Position numbers and translations under genes: made by a program
In this document: one piece after another, positions 1 to 9,264 of the stretch
Layout: every line of letters begins with the position of its first letter
Position numbering within the stretch: the first letter of the stretch is position 1
Assembly: GCF_032917945.1 (NCBI RefSeq)
Contig: NZ_CP136624.1
Span: 2,418,001-2,482,000, forward strand
Direction of reading: 5' to 3'
DNA: 64,000 nt
Source of the DNA: Bradyrhizobium sp. sBnM-33
GTDB taxonomy: Bacteria > Pseudomonadota > Alphaproteobacteria > Rhizobiales > Xanthobacteraceae
Notes under the pieces: model-generated
What the model saw: only the letters and a program-made list of their open reading frames with translations
Databases searched by the model: none
What the model was told of the DNA's origin: nothing

Positions 1-22
1 TCAGACCGAAGCGATTGACCCT

Positions 23-1680
23 GGCTGTGTGAAAACACGCGGATTGAAATGATTCTCGGAGTATGATTCCCACGCGATTTGCGGGGGGATCGGATGAAGC
101 GCTTCGTTGAGGGGCTGGATCGCGGGCAAAGCACGCTGTTTCCCGAATGCTTGGAAGACTGGATTGGGTCTTTGTCGATCACCTCGACCTTGGCGAGCTA
201 GGGTTCGGTGGGGTCGATCCCGAGAGGACCGGTCGGCCTTCGTATCATCCCTCGGCGCTGTTGAAGCTCTATATCTACGGCTATCTCAACCGGGTTCAGT
301 CAAGCCGTCGGCTCGAGCGTGACGCCGGGCGCAACGTTGAGGTGATGTGGCTTACGGGCCGGCTCGTTCCCGATCACAAGACGATTGCGGATTTCCGCAA
401 GGACAATGGCCGTGCGATCCGCAAGGTGTGCGCACGCTTCGTCGAGCTCTGCCGCGAGATGGGCCTGCTGACGAGAGCCAGCGTTGCCATCGACGGCAGC
501 AAATTTAAAGCCGTGAACAACCGCGATCGGAACTTCACCCGCGCGAAGGTGGAGCGGCGCCGGGCACAGCTTGAAGAGAGCGTTGCGCGGTATCTCGGTC
601 AGCTCGATACGGCCGATCGACAGGAGCCTTCCGAGACCCTCGCGCTCAAGACGACGCGGCTCAAGGAGAAGCTCGCGAAACTCGAAAGTGAGATGCAGCG
701 CCTCGCGGCGATCGAGAAACAGATGCTCACCTCGCCCGACCAGCAGATATCGCTGACCGATCCTGATGCCCGCTCGATGGCGACGAGCGGCCGAGGCTCT
801 GGCGTCGTAGGCTACAACGTCCAGGTCGCCGTGGACACCAAGCATCATCTGATCGTCACGCATGAAGTAACCAACGTCGGCACCGACCGGTCGCAGCTCG
901 CCAACGTGGCCAAAGAGACGAAAACGACGCTGGAAGCCACGAGCCTCGATGTCGTCGCCGATCGCGGCTACTTCAGCAGCGGACAAATCCTGGCATGCGA
1001 GGAAGCTGGCATCACGGTCACACTGCCAAAGCCGATGACCTCGAACTCAAAGACGGAAGGGCGCTTCGGCAAGCAGGACTTCCGCTACGTCGTCGAGGAG
1101 GATGTTTACATTTGTCCGGCGGGAGAGCGGCTCACCTACTCCTTCACGACCGAAGAAAACGGATTGGTCCTGCGCCGCTACTCGACCAACGCCTGCCGGC
1201 GCTGCGCCATCAAGCAGAGCTGCACCACCGGCAAGGAGCGGAGAATCACCCGATGGGAGCATGAACACCTTCTCGAGGTGGTGCAGCGGCGACTCGACGA
1301 GCATCCGGAGAAGATGCGCCAGCGGCGCGAGACGGTCGAGCATCCCTTCGGCACCATCAAGGCCCGGATGGGAGCAACCCACTTCTTGATGAATACGCTG
1401 CCACGGGTTGCCGCCGAGATGGCACTTCATGTGCTGGCTTACAATCTCACGCGCGTCATGAACATCATGGGTATCCAACCGCTGATGGCGGCGATGCGGG
1501 CATAGTCGTCCCAGACATGCGTTCCTCTGCCCGTGAAGAGCCGCCCAAGACCGCTGATGTCCGCATCAGGAGCGCGGCCATATCGAAAAAGCCGCCAAAC
1601 TCGGCAAAATGACTGCACCCCCGCCACGTCGCCAAGCTCGCGACGCGTCTAGGCTTCCGCTAGGACGTTTTTACACAACC
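23..1680 (+). mobile_element. IS1182-family insertion sequence
   Basis: The element carries one IS1182-type transposase gene. Imperfect terminal inverted repeats are visible: GGCTGTGTGAAAAC at 23-36 and, on the other strand, GGTTGTGTAAAAAC at 1667-1680. The region from the transposase stop (1505) to 1680 has no other gene. The exact outer boundary is uncertain by a few bases because I see no clean target duplication. Confidence 0.65.
94..1505 (+). pseudogene. IS1182-family transposase, frame broken near the N-terminus
   Basis: This is a DDE transposase of the IS1182 family. The long open frame from 147 keeps the conserved middle (HKTIADFRKDNG), the AIDGSKFKAVN and VVADRGYFS blocks around the catalytic acids, and the C-terminal VEHPFGTIKARMG block. 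The usual family N-terminus (MKRFVEGLDRGQSTLFPECL) is present from ATG 94, but in a different frame that stops at 222-224. From memory of the family, a short stretch of about 10 residues between LEDWIG and VFVD is missing. A small deletion near 170 therefore fused and shifted the two parts. The protein is probably inactive unless translation starts internally at 147. Confidence 0.8.
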
Positions 1681-1826
1681 AAGACCCACAACGGACTCTG
1701 GCCACCAGCGCGAGAAACTACGCGGGTATGGGCGCTCTGCGGTCCGGAGCAGTCTAGGACGCGCCTATGTAGAGTGCCGTCCAGCGTTTTCATGTATCGT
1801 CCGATTTAACCGGCGGAGATAAGAAC

Positions 1827-2114
1827 ATGCGATATGCTTTGGTCATCGCGATGCTGCTTGGGTCGACGCTGCTTGTGCAGGCGGAGCCTATCGCTCGTGA
1901 CAAGTGGATCGCGCAGACTGGAAGAGCGAGCAAATCCTGCCTCGCTAAATTACGGCAGAAATTCGGGGAAGACAAGGGCCACAATTACTCAGGCTGTGTG
2001 ACAAATCAAACTAACAAAGCGATCGATGACTGCGTTGGCAGTAGTGAGTTTTCTAACTGTGTTTTAGAAAAATCGTTGAGGGTATTGGAAGCCTGCGACC
2101 TATCGAGTTGCTGA
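1827..2114 (+). CDS. Small secreted Cys-rich hypothetical protein
   Basis: This 95-residue protein has a clear signal peptide: Met-Arg, a hydrophobic stretch to about residue 17, and an Ala-x-Ala-like site near QAEP. The mature part holds six cysteines, suggesting up to three disulfides in the periplasm or outside the cell. The ATG at 1827 follows a purine-rich ribosome binding site (GGAGAT) eight to ten bases upstream. I do not recognise the family. Neighbours are an IS element on the left and a P450 remnant on the right, so context gives no function. Confidence 0.6.
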   Translation: MRYALVIAMLLGSTLLVQAEPIARDKWIAQTGRASKSCLAKLRQKFGEDKGHNYSGCVTNQTNKAIDDCVGSSEFSNCVLEKSLRVLEACDLSSC

Positions 2115-2147
2115 AAATACACGTCTCAGGTTGCCTTACCTAGTGCC

Positions 2148-2400
2148 GTGAAGGAGCCTCTCGCAACCAACGGCGGTCGCCTAAACCTCTTCGGTGTACC
2201 GCCCGTGCTCGTAGATGGCGAGAACTACCACGGGCTGCGCGAGCCCAATCCTCACGAGGCCTTCGGCAACGGCCCGCATCATTGCGCGGGCGCGCACTTG
2301 TCGCGGCGAACCGTTGGCGTCATCCCGCTGCCCATGCCGTCCGAGCGTTTCCCCAACATGACCTTGCCTGATCCCGCAAATACTCCCCTTTTAGGACAAC
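2148..2400 (+). pseudogene. Cytochrome P450 C-terminal fragment
   Basis: Only the haem-binding end of a P450 remains. FGNGPHHCAGAHLSRRTVG matches the FxxGxHxCxG cysteine-ligand loop, and it is followed by the usual ERFPNMTLPDP tail. The roughly 300 residues of the catalytic N-terminal part are absent, and the frame then runs into the repeat that begins near 2470. The motif spacing resembles rhizobial CYPs of symbiotic plasmids and islands, but the subfamily is a guess. It is non-functional. Confidence 0.65.
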
Positions 2401-2469
2401 TATTTCGGATTGTGGTCAGCGTACACAATCAATCGCAATCGGATCGATCCCTGCGCCGGCATATGCGTA

Positions 2470-3354
2470 TTGATCGATCTGATCTCCCACATGAATCGGC
2501 GGCCCACCTCCTGAGTCTCAGGAGACCTACCGCCGACCTGTCTTGCTGGGCTGGGCAAATCCGGCGGCATCGTATGTCAGGAGTTCCATCCTTCGTTGAT
2601 TCCCTTAGCGCAGACCAAAAATATTGACAATGCTGTCCGCGCGAACCAATTCACAGCGCGCTCAGATCGTCCGGCACTTCGGCGAACTTCCGGATCACCC
2701 TGGCGTCAGTGAAATCGCCGATGGCTGGGTTGCCGCAGCGGCTAAAAGCGAGGCGACGAAGCTTGGCTTGCGCGAGAGCGCCTGGCTCGCATCACGGCGG
2801 CGTTCTGCAAAAAGCACCCGACGGCTTCACCGACCATTCCGTCGTCGGAATACGCGTGCGCCATGGCCGAAAACCTTTATCCGCCAGGTGCTGCGCGCGG
2901 CCTAGAAGCCTGGACAACCGCCGCCGTCACGAGCTGCGCTTCCTGACCACCCCGCTCGGCCGACTGATCCGTGACATCCGCCGCCGGCCATTCAAAGATG
3001 CCTTCCAGACGCGCCAGCCTCGCAGATCCAAATCGGTGTGGTGAAATCCGTCGAAAAAGACACTCGAACGCGGAATTTAGGCATCAACCCGGGACCCCTT
3101 GCATTTATCAATATCGACACGTCGTTACTGTACAGAGTTAAACGTAACCCTCTTTCACGAGCCGACTGTTGGGGGTCGGCAAGGTCAATAATGATGCGAT
3201 CTCAGTTCGGCGAAACAGCATAAGAGCAGGACATGGCTGGGCATTTCTACCGACTCCGCATGGGCATCTATGCGGAGACGTTGTTTCGGCGCAGCAACCG
3301 CGTGAAGCGGGAAAGGATCTGGCTGCAGTACAACGTGATGCGGCTGGGAAGCGA
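2470..3354. repeat. Diverged direct repeat, copy A
   Basis: This segment is colinear with 9145-9719. Shared blocks are ATTGATCGATCTGAT (2470), GCAAATCCGGCGGCAT, GTCAGGAGTTCCATCC, GGTGAAATCCGTCGAAAA (near 3036) and a small ORF beginning MA-HFY (3233). Copy A carries about 300 extra bases (2733-3035). Its left part contains, on the minus strand, the decayed start of the MarR-like gene seen better in copy B. The two copies flank the ubiquitin-like operon and Fic gene 1. Confidence 0.75.
2733..3035 (+). pseudogene. Probable transposase remnant inside repeat copy A
   Basis: This is the block present in copy A and absent from copy B. A reading frame here contains LRFLTTPLGRLIRDIRRR, which resembles a conserved stretch of IS5-type transposases (LKTRLGRLIRDI). 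The rest of such a protein is missing and frames shift along the block. The call rests on one short motif from memory, so an unrelated insertion is possible. Confidence 0.35.
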
Positions 3355-3445
3355 ACTAAGGCGGTCCGAGCACTGGTCCAGTGCGGCTGGCCAGCCAGGC
3401 CGGCATCGAAACGATGCAGCCGAAACCGTCGCCACGCTGACGTAA
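3233..3445 (+). CDS. Small hypothetical protein of the MA-HFY repeat family
   Basis: This 70-residue ORF begins MAGHFYRLRMGIYAETLF. The same position of repeat copy B encodes MASHFYQVCMGAYGETLF. Similarity at the protein level holds to about residue 40 (LMRLG/VMRLG) and is then lost. Two diverged copies keeping the same start and frame suggest it was once translated. There is a weak purine-rich stretch (GAGCAGG) before the ATG. No domain is recognised and it may be a relic. Confidence 0.35.
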   Translation: MAGHFYRLRMGIYAETLFRRSNRVKRERIWLQYNVMRLGSELRRSEHWSSAAGQPGRHRNDAAETVATLT

Positions 3446-3654
3446 CCCTTGTGCTGGCAAGAATGGTCCGCCTCTCCATCCGATCCAATCTTGGGGCGAC
3501 TTCAGCGCTGACTCCGGAAGCAAGCCTAAGCCCCATCGATCTTTCCCTGACGAATCCCATTTAGAGATCAAAGTCAGTGTCGCCTCCAGAGAAGCAATCC
3601 AGTTTCACCTCCAAAAGCGAAAATCTGCACTATCGCTAGACCAACGAGGCCATC

Positions 3655-4119
3655 ATGTCGGACGACAAGCCGGACGTGCGTATCCATATCGATCAGAAAC
3701 CGCTTCACTCGCCGAACCCGACGACAGGCGTTGGCCTTTATGAACTCGGGCAGGTTCCCGAAGGTCAGGTGCTGTACAAGGGGGGCGAGGGTAACCAAGA
3801 AGACAGGTTAGTGCGAATCGACAGTCCAAAGATCGATCTCACACAAGACCAGCACTTCCATCGTGGTGAAGCCCCCGAAAAGCATTACGTCATTATCGTC
3901 AACACCGACCCCGTCGTCGTCGATCATGATGTCTTGACATTCGATGAACTCGTGAAAATCGCCTTTCCGGTTCCGCCGACCGGGCAAGACCCGGAATTCA
4001 CGGTGAGCTTCGAACACGCAAAGAGTGTCCCGCATCACGGTGACCTTCCTCCAAACGGCACTGTTACCGTGAGAAAACATGGCACCATTTTCGATGTCGA
4101 TCATACCAATCGATCGTAG
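3655..4119 (+). CDS. Multiubiquitin-type tandem ubiquitin-like protein
   Basis: The 154-residue protein appears to hold two beta-grasp modules, roughly residues 5-72 and 76-150, in the style of the Multiubiquitin domain family. Each opens with a strand of alternating hydrophobics (VRIHIDQKPL; HYVIIVNTDPVVV) and has a central aromatic segment. The second contains LTFDELVKIAFPVPP, a typical helix-plus-turn of that family. There is no C-terminal Gly-Gly; the protein ends HTNRS, so a classical ubiquitin tail is not available unless processed. Its 3' end overlaps the E1-like gene. Bacterial operons pairing such proteins with ThiF/E1 enzymes have been predicted as conjugation systems linked to defence. 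This assignment is by pattern recognition. Confidence 0.75.
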   Translation: MSDDKPDVRIHIDQKPLHSPNPTTGVGLYELGQVPEGQVLYKGGEGNQEDRLVRIDSPKIDLTQDQHFHRGEAPEKHYVIIVNTDPVVVDHDVLTFDELVKIAFPVPPTGQDPEFTVSFEHAKSVPHHGDLPPNGTVTVRKHGTIFDVDHTNRS

Positions 4120-5275
4120 CTCCGATTTAGAACTGTTGCGCAGGGAGGGATATAACGTCCAGGTAACGGGCGCCGGCTACTTGGTCGTTCACGACGTCCC
4201 CTATGTCAACAGCAAGCGTGAAATCGCGGTCGGTGCGCTGGCATCGAACCTCGATCTTGCTGGCGACGTTACGGCTCAGCCGCAAGATCACACGGCCAAA
4301 TTTATCGGCGAATATCCTTGCGACAGTAACGGTAAGCCGCTCGAAGTTCTGAAGCATCAGAGCGGATCGTACGATGTTGGCCACGGGTTCGTCGCCCAAC
4401 ATTCCTTTTCCCGAAAGCCGGCGCGCGGGCACTATGAAAATTACCATGAAAAGATGACGGCCTATGTCGCGCTCCTCGGTAAGCACGTTGCTGCCATAGA
4501 CCCTTTGGTCACAGCGAAAACCCACAAGGTCATTGAGCCTGAGGACGACAACTTACCATTCAATTACCTCGATACTGCGTCCGCAAGAGCGGAAATCAAC
4601 ACAATTACCGCGAGGCTTGCGGAGGATGCGATCGCAATCGTCGGGGTTGGCGGAACCGGATCGTACGTGCTCGATATGGTCGCCAAGACTCCCGTCAAGC
4701 AGATCCATATTTTTGATGCCGACCGCTTCTTGACACACAATGCTTTCCGGGCGCCAGGCGCACCCGAAATCGAAGATTTGCGAGCGCAGCCGCTCAAGGT
4801 GGAATACTTCGCGTCGATTTACGCCCGTATGCATCGTGGAATTATTCCACATCCCATCCATATCGATGCGACCAACGCGGATAAGCTAGGCAGCATGTCC
4901 TTTGTCTTCCTTTGCATGGAAGGAGGAACTGCGAAGCGCGCGGTCGTGGACAAGCTGGAAGCGCTCGGGACGCCGTTCGCGGACGTCGGAATAGGCTTGT
5001 ATGCCAAGCGAAATTCAATTGGCGGTATGCTCCGCAGCATCCTTAGCTTACCCGACGCCCGAGAACACGCGCGGTCTCGCATATCGTTCGCCACGGACGA
5101 CGCAAATAATGAGTACGACAAGAATATCCAAGTTGCCGATCTCAATGCACTTAACGCGTGTTTGGCTGTAATCGCTTGGAAGAAGCTGCGTGGCTTTTAT
5201 TTCAACTTGGGTAAGGAGCGTTTTGTCTCTTATACAATTGCAAATAGCCTTCTCGCGAAGGGTGATTCCATATGA
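4079..5275 (+). CDS. ThiF/E1-like adenylyltransferase with N-terminal E2-like region
   Basis: This 398-residue protein would activate the C-terminus of a ubiquitin-like partner by adenylation. The E1/ThiF Rossmann core starts about residue 180: GVGGTG at 189-194, the acidic pair D213/D215 ending the second strand, and N221 and R224 in the usual nucleotide-binding positions. The preceding 175 residues look like the domain found N-terminal to ThiF in these operons (DUF6791, thought to be E2/RWD-like). No obvious transferred-thiolester cysteine is seen there; C279 and C362 are the candidates in the core. The start overlaps the upstream gene by 41 bases (ATG 4079) or 26 bases (ATG 4094). The stop overlaps the next start by four bases (ATGA). 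Tight coupling implies one transcript. Confidence 0.8.
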   Translation: MAPFSMSIIPIDRSSDLELLRREGYNVQVTGAGYLVVHDVPYVNSKREIAVGALASNLDLAGDVTAQPQDHTAKFIGEYPCDSNGKPLEVLKHQSGSYDVGHGFVAQHSFSRKPARGHYENYHEKMTAYVALLGKHVAAIDPLVTAKTHKVIEPEDDNLPFNYLDTASARAEINTITARLAEDAIAIVGVGGTGSYVLDMVAKTPVKQIHIFDADRFLTHNAFRAPGAPEIEDLRAQPLKVEYFASIYARMHRGIIPHPIHIDATNADKLGSMSFVFLCMEGGTAKRAVVDKLEALGTPFADVGIGLYAKRNSIGGMLRSILSLPDAREHARSRISFATDDANNEYDKNIQVADLNALNACLAVIAWKKLRGFYFNLGKERFVSYTIANSLLAKGDSI

Positions 5276-5700
5276 ACAGGATCGATGCCATCCGGCCCGA
5301 GCTCGTCGAGCGCATACCCAAAGTTCTCGACAACGGAGTTATTTACATCTCCCTCAAGTTCCGCACGGCGGCGCATAACTGCTGTTGCGGATGTGGCACT
5401 AAGATCGTGACACCGCTCAAGCCCGGCCGGTGGCGGCTAGAAACTGAGGACGGGGCCGTAAGCCTAACTCCGTCCATCGGCAATTGGAGCGCGGGCTGCC
5501 AGTCGCACTATTGGATCAGGGACAATCGCATAGAATGGGCGCCCGCGTTTACCCCGAAGCAGATCGCGGCCAACCGGGCCAGCGACCAGCGCGCGCGCCA
5601 GCAGGCTCATACCGAACGCTACAGGAGAGAACGAGGCTTCTGGGGACGTCTTTGGGACGCAATCAAAGGTCTGTGGCAAGCGTTTATGAACTGGTTCTGA
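5272..5700 (+). CDS. DUF6527 zinc-binding-like protein
   Basis: The protein has 142 residues. The family signature is clear: CCCGCG at residues 37-42, VTPLKPG, then SLTPSIGNW and CQSHYWI (C76, H79). Four or more Cys/His in this arrangement suggest one structural zinc. DUF6527 proteins regularly sit beside multiubiquitin and ThiF genes, so a role as adaptor, ligase-like partner or effector is inferred, not shown. The last 21 residues (GFWGRLWDAIKGLWQAFMNW plus F) form a Trp-rich amphipathic helix, which could touch membranes. The gene overlaps the E1-like gene by ATGA. Confidence 0.75.
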   Translation: MNRIDAIRPELVERIPKVLDNGVIYISLKFRTAAHNCCCGCGTKIVTPLKPGRWRLETEDGAVSLTPSIGNWSAGCQSHYWIRDNRIEWAPAFTPKQIAANRASDQRARQQAHTERYRRERGFWGRLWDAIKGLWQAFMNWF

Positions 5701-5758
5701 TGTCATTCGACGAGTACGCTCCGCGTGCACGCGCGAACAACATCATGTTGTCACTCAG

Positions 5759-6106
5759 GTGAATTTCCAGGTCACAGTCCTGAAGATCCTGCTGAGCTAT
5801 CCGGACGGCTTCGCAAGGATGGCGGAGCTTAAGCGCGACATGGCCATTTTAGCGACGAGCGGTCGGGACTGGGCCGAGCGCACCAAGAGCTTGGCCGCCC
5901 GTGTGCCGAACCTCGACATCTTTTCGCAAGAACTCGTTGAGCGCATGAACGGTGGCTGGCGCATCACCGAAAAGGGACGTGCCTTCCTCAATTTCATGGA
6001 AACGCGCCCGATGGCTGCGGAGGTGCCGGTAGAGACGGAGGTGGCCGCTCCCGAGCAACCGAAGCCGATGAAGCGCAATTGCCTCCCGTCGAAGCAGGCC
6101 GGCTGA
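5759..6106 (+). CDS. Small hypothetical protein, possible winged-helix
   Basis: This 115-residue ORF starts at GTG 5759, 58 bases after the DUF6527 gene, in the same direction. The first 80 residues (FQVTVLKILLSYPDGFAR, then LKRDMAIL, then GGWRITEKGRAFLNFME) have the layout of a winged-helix protein: three helices then a wing ending in ITEKGRAFL, which is common in MarR/PadR-like DNA binders. The tail is Pro/Glu rich. It could be the regulator of the ubiquitin-like operon or an unrelated gene. No strong ribosome binding site is visible. Confidence 0.5.
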   Translation: MNFQVTVLKILLSYPDGFARMAELKRDMAILATSGRDWAERTKSLAARVPNLDIFSQELVERMNGGWRITEKGRAFLNFMETRPMAAEVPVETEVAAPEQPKPMKRNCLPSKQAG

Positions 6107-6646
6107 CGGCATGAACGTCAGCACCTACCTCGTGCGGCCGGCAAGCGAAGACGCGCAACCAGGTCTTGCCCTGCGCTCTTCGCTCGCAGTTTCGGATGGA
6201 CGCGCCCCACCTCGGCCTTTGGCTCGCAGGTGAGGGAACGCGAAGATGTCCCCGCTAGGTCGAAGGGCCGAACTACCCATCTTCGCTGTCTACACGGCTT
6301 GCCGCACGCGAGCGGTTTCTTCATCATTCCCACCCTGAAAGGGATCGAACTCACCTCTGTCTACCTCGCCGGCCTGGGTCGATGCGGTCAGCCGTAGATT
6401 GCCTCCCTGCTGTTCGGCGCGCATGCGCCAATCTTCGAGGACAAGGCGCGCGGTCGTGAGACCGCTGGGCATGACAGAGTGAGAGGAGCGCCCAACTTCG
6501 CCGTCACGGGTTCATAGTCGCGAGAGAGGCTCGCGACAGCCGTCGCGGAGAATCGCCTTCACTTGTCGGTTTCTGCTGTCCCGATTTTTTTGTTCAATCG
6601 GCTGCACAAGCTTGATCAGCGACATAAGGGATTTTGTCGCGAAAGC
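6107..6646. other. Region without a supported gene
   Basis: Only short overlapping frames are present and none has a start signal or recognisable motif. A 60-codon minus-strand frame (6290-6472) is weakly protein-like but not supported. The 3' ends of the converging ORF at 5759 and Fic gene 1 face each other here. Confidence 0.5.
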
Positions 6647-8251
6647 TTACGGGGCGTGATTTTGCTCGTTTGAGCTATCTTCAAATCCTTCGAATGCATC
6701 CCGGACAACGGCCTCGATGCTTGCAACCTCATCGTCCGTTAGCTTCTCGAATTCGCGCTCCCTTCTTTTCTTGGAAAGCACGCCCTTGTTCTGCCGGATG
6801 AACAGAAGCAGGTCGTCTGCAAGGCGATCCGGCATTTCAACCGTGTCCATGATTTTGCGGCGGGCTTCGTCGTGACGGCGCAGATAATCGATTTCGTGCG
6901 GCAGATCGTGCTCCACCGTTCTCTTGACGCACTGATACAAAAATTCCGCTTCGTCGGTGCAATCGAAATAGCAGTAGAGGTCGGCGGTATCGTTCAGCAC
7001 TTCGACATTCCTGTCCGATGTCGGTTTCCAGTCGATAAACTCCATCAAGGGCCCGGAATGGGACTGCAGGGTAGTGCGGTAGTCATCAATCCGGTCGAGC
7101 ATGACGGACGACACCGGAAACACCATGCCTGGCGGCGTGAATTTCCGCTCCGCCAGAACATGGTGGATGAGGCAGCGATGCAGGCGTCCGTTGCCGTCCT
7201 GAAGCGGATGGACATAGACGAACCCGAAAGCTGTGCTTGCCGCTTGTAGAACGGCATCAATCCCGTCATCGCGCATACGCGCGTTAGCGTCGATCAGGCC
7301 TTTCATGAGGCTGGTCAGGTCGTCGGGTCTGGCGCCGATGAACTCAGGCAGCGGATTGTTCTCATGGTCTCGCTCTCCCAGAAAAACGCCATCTGGCCGA
7401 AGGCCTGGATGAATGAGCCGGGTGTCTTCGATGAGGACGCTATGTAGCCGCACGATCTCTTCAAGGGTCAGAGCATGCTTGCCTGCCTGCACGACAGCGC
7501 GTCCCCACCGCTCCAGCCGGTTCCTGGGCGGGCGTTCGCCTTCGATCTCGAAGCTTGCGCGGCTATCGGCGAGCAACAGAAAACTCGCGGCGCGGGAGAC
7601 CACATGGCCGCCGGTATGCCCGACGGTCTCGCGGGCCTTTTCCGCAAGACCACTCTCTGTGAGGGCAACGAGCGCGGAAGTCCTTCGGATGACTGGGCTG
7701 AAATCTTTCGTTCCGAGCAGATTGTTGCGAACGCGGTGCCGTTTTGACAGCTTGGGCTTGCCTGTGAAATAAGCCTTCGGGTCGAACAAATCGACAGCTG
7801 CGACGTTCGGGGTATCCGGAATGTCGAGCGTCTCGCCAGTTAGCATTTCGTAGAGGAACCAGACCCGGCGCGCGGGCACACCGGTTGGTGCCGCTGTGAC
7901 GAAGTCACGGATTTCTGCCTTCGGGACCGTCTTGAACACGCGCTTGAGCACGAGGAGATCGAGGTCTTCGTGGCGCAGGGCAAAGGTGAGGTGATCTGCA
8001 AAATTGTCGCCGGGCCAATATCTCTTGTCGAACAGCCGCCAGTCGCCTTCATCCCGGTGGCTGCCACGGATATGCTTTTCCGACACGGCGCTAGGCCGAC
8101 GGACGGGTGCCGCAACCGATAGTATCTGGACCAATGCTGACAGCCCGACGAGTTGGGTCTCGGTAGGCAGTGCCTTGCCTTGGAAAGCCTTTGTCTCCGC
8201 AAAGTTCAGCCGCATGGTCGAAAATCCATATGGAGTGTCGAATTTTGCCAC
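6647..8251 (-). CDS. Fic family protein (Fic gene 1)
   Basis: The protein has 534 residues. The catalytic Fic loop reads HPLQDGNGRLHR (H348-R359), close to HPFxDGNGRxxR, so AMP transfer to a target protein is expected. An inhibitory-helix motif of the form S/T-xxx-E-G/N lies N-terminal to it (S233, E237, G238), the class II arrangement in which the enzyme blocks itself. The first 200 residues are an extra domain I cannot name. The start is taken at GTG 8251; an ATG twelve codons in (8215) is an alternative. Four copies of a GTCGAAAA motif cover the upstream region and the first codons. It is the largest of the three Fic genes in the window and is transcribed toward the ubiquitin-like operon. 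Confidence 0.85.
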   Translation of the reverse strand: MAKFDTPYGFSTMRLNFAETKAFQGKALPTETQLVGLSALVQILSVAAPVRRPSAVSEKHIRGSHRDEGDWRLFDKRYWPGDNFADHLTFALRHEDLDLLVLKRVFKTVPKAEIRDFVTAAPTGVPARRVWFLYEMLTGETLDIPDTPNVAAVDLFDPKAYFTGKPKLSKRHRVRNNLLGTKDFSPVIRRTSALVALTESGLAEKARETVGHTGGHVVSRAASFLLLADSRASFEIEGERPPRNRLERWGRAVVQAGKHALTLEEIVRLHSVLIEDTRLIHPGLRPDGVFLGERDHENNPLPEFIGARPDDLTSLMKGLIDANARMRDDGIDAVLQAASTAFGFVYVHPLQDGNGRLHRCLIHHVLAERKFTPPGMVFPVSSVMLDRIDDYRTTLQSHSGPLMEFIDWKPTSDRNVEVLNDTADLYCYFDCTDEAEFLYQCVKRTVEHDLPHEIDYLRRHDEARRKIMDTVEMPDRLADDLLLFIRQNKGVLSKKRREREFEKLTDDEVASIEAVVRDAFEGFEDSSNEQNHAP

Positions 8252-8353
8252 AAAAATAGTAACATTGTCGAAAACAACTTATCTGGCTCTCGGGTCGAAA
8301 ATCAACCCAATTTGTCGTTTTCTGGCTCAAAGTGATCCGAAATGTCGAAAATC
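8217..8353. promoter_or_regulatory. Four GTCGAAAA repeats at the Fic gene 1 start
   Basis: GTCGAAAATC occurs at 8217-8226, 8294-8303 and 8344-8353, and GTCGAAAACA at 8267-8276. Start-to-start spacing is 50, 27 and 50 bases. The first copy lies inside the first codons of the Fic gene. Regularly placed direct repeats of this kind suggest a binding site for an autoregulator, but no regulator is identified. Confidence 0.45.
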
Positions 8354-8918
8354 GGGCTAATTGGCAATAATTTGCCAAAAAGAGGCGGCTTCGTGAGCGA
8401 GGGCTGGAGATCCCTGCTTTCACTCCCGGCTAGCAATGGATCCGCCTCGAACTTGGCCCTTCTTGCTAAGCCTCGCTGAGCAAAAAAGGCGGCCATCCTC
8501 AAACTGGCTGCACACCCCTAACATCGATGCGACAATTCATGGCCAGCCAAACACCGGCCATGAGCCCTCGGCCTCGTTCTCGACGGTGAAGTGAAAATCC
8601 CTCAGGCGGCTCGTTTCAAGCATCCTCAGCATGATCCGAAAACTCGCCGCGCGTGAGGGGCTGAGAGACGGAAGATGCTCCCCCTTAAAGAGATGGCCCG
8701 CGTCCGGAAATTCCGTCACGGCAAACCAATCCGATCGCTTACTTGGCGGCTACGTTTCGAGTCCAACGAAACTCGCTTCCGCAAACGCACTTCTCTGTGC
8801 CGGTATCTGTTCGGTGCTTCCAACAGTCGCCAAAACGTGGTCGTACAAAACGGACACACAATCTCATCACGGCCATATGTGTTCGGGTAGTCGTCTGAGA
8901 GGTCGTACTGCTCTTTCC
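8354..8918. other. Region without a supported gene
   Basis: I see no gene with a credible start, motif or coding pattern in this stretch. Short overlapping frames exist on both strands. It lies between Fic gene 1 and the MarR-like remnant of repeat copy B. Confidence 0.45.
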
Positions 8919-9264
8919 CTATCGGTTGTTCGAGGTCATACGGTCTTGGTGCGAGCTTTTCTTTACGAGTTGCTCAATCCACTCTGCGCCAAGTTCTCGG
9001 AACTCTGCTTCGGCGAATGACGAAATCAGTATCATCTCGTCTTGACCTACGACGCGGACGTAGTTCGACCCCATCGGGCATCCATTGTGGCCCAGTAATC
9101 CCAAGTACATTGGCCTGGAATTGGCGAAGTTCCTCCAGACCCAAATTGATCGATCTGATTTCCCATACGAATCGTCGGATCACCTCCTGAATCTCAGCAG
9201 CGCCACTGCCGACCTGTCTTGCTGCGCTGGGCAAATCCGGCGGCATCGATGTCAGGAGTTCCAT
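8919..9264 (-). pseudogene. MarR-type regulator remnant
   Basis: The minus strand opens with MELLTSMPPDLPSAARQVG and continues to LEELRQFQANVLGITGPQW, which I recognise as the N-terminal dimerisation helix of a MarR-like regulator family in rhizobia. After GPQW the expected winged helix is not found in frame. Partial similarity continues in another frame to about 8919. The gene is therefore decayed. Its first 20 codons also occur, more degraded, in repeat copy A. Confidence 0.5.

Noticed and set aside
300..986. Long minus-strand frame (228 codons)
   Set aside because: Antisense shadow of the IS1182 transposase; no motif of its own.
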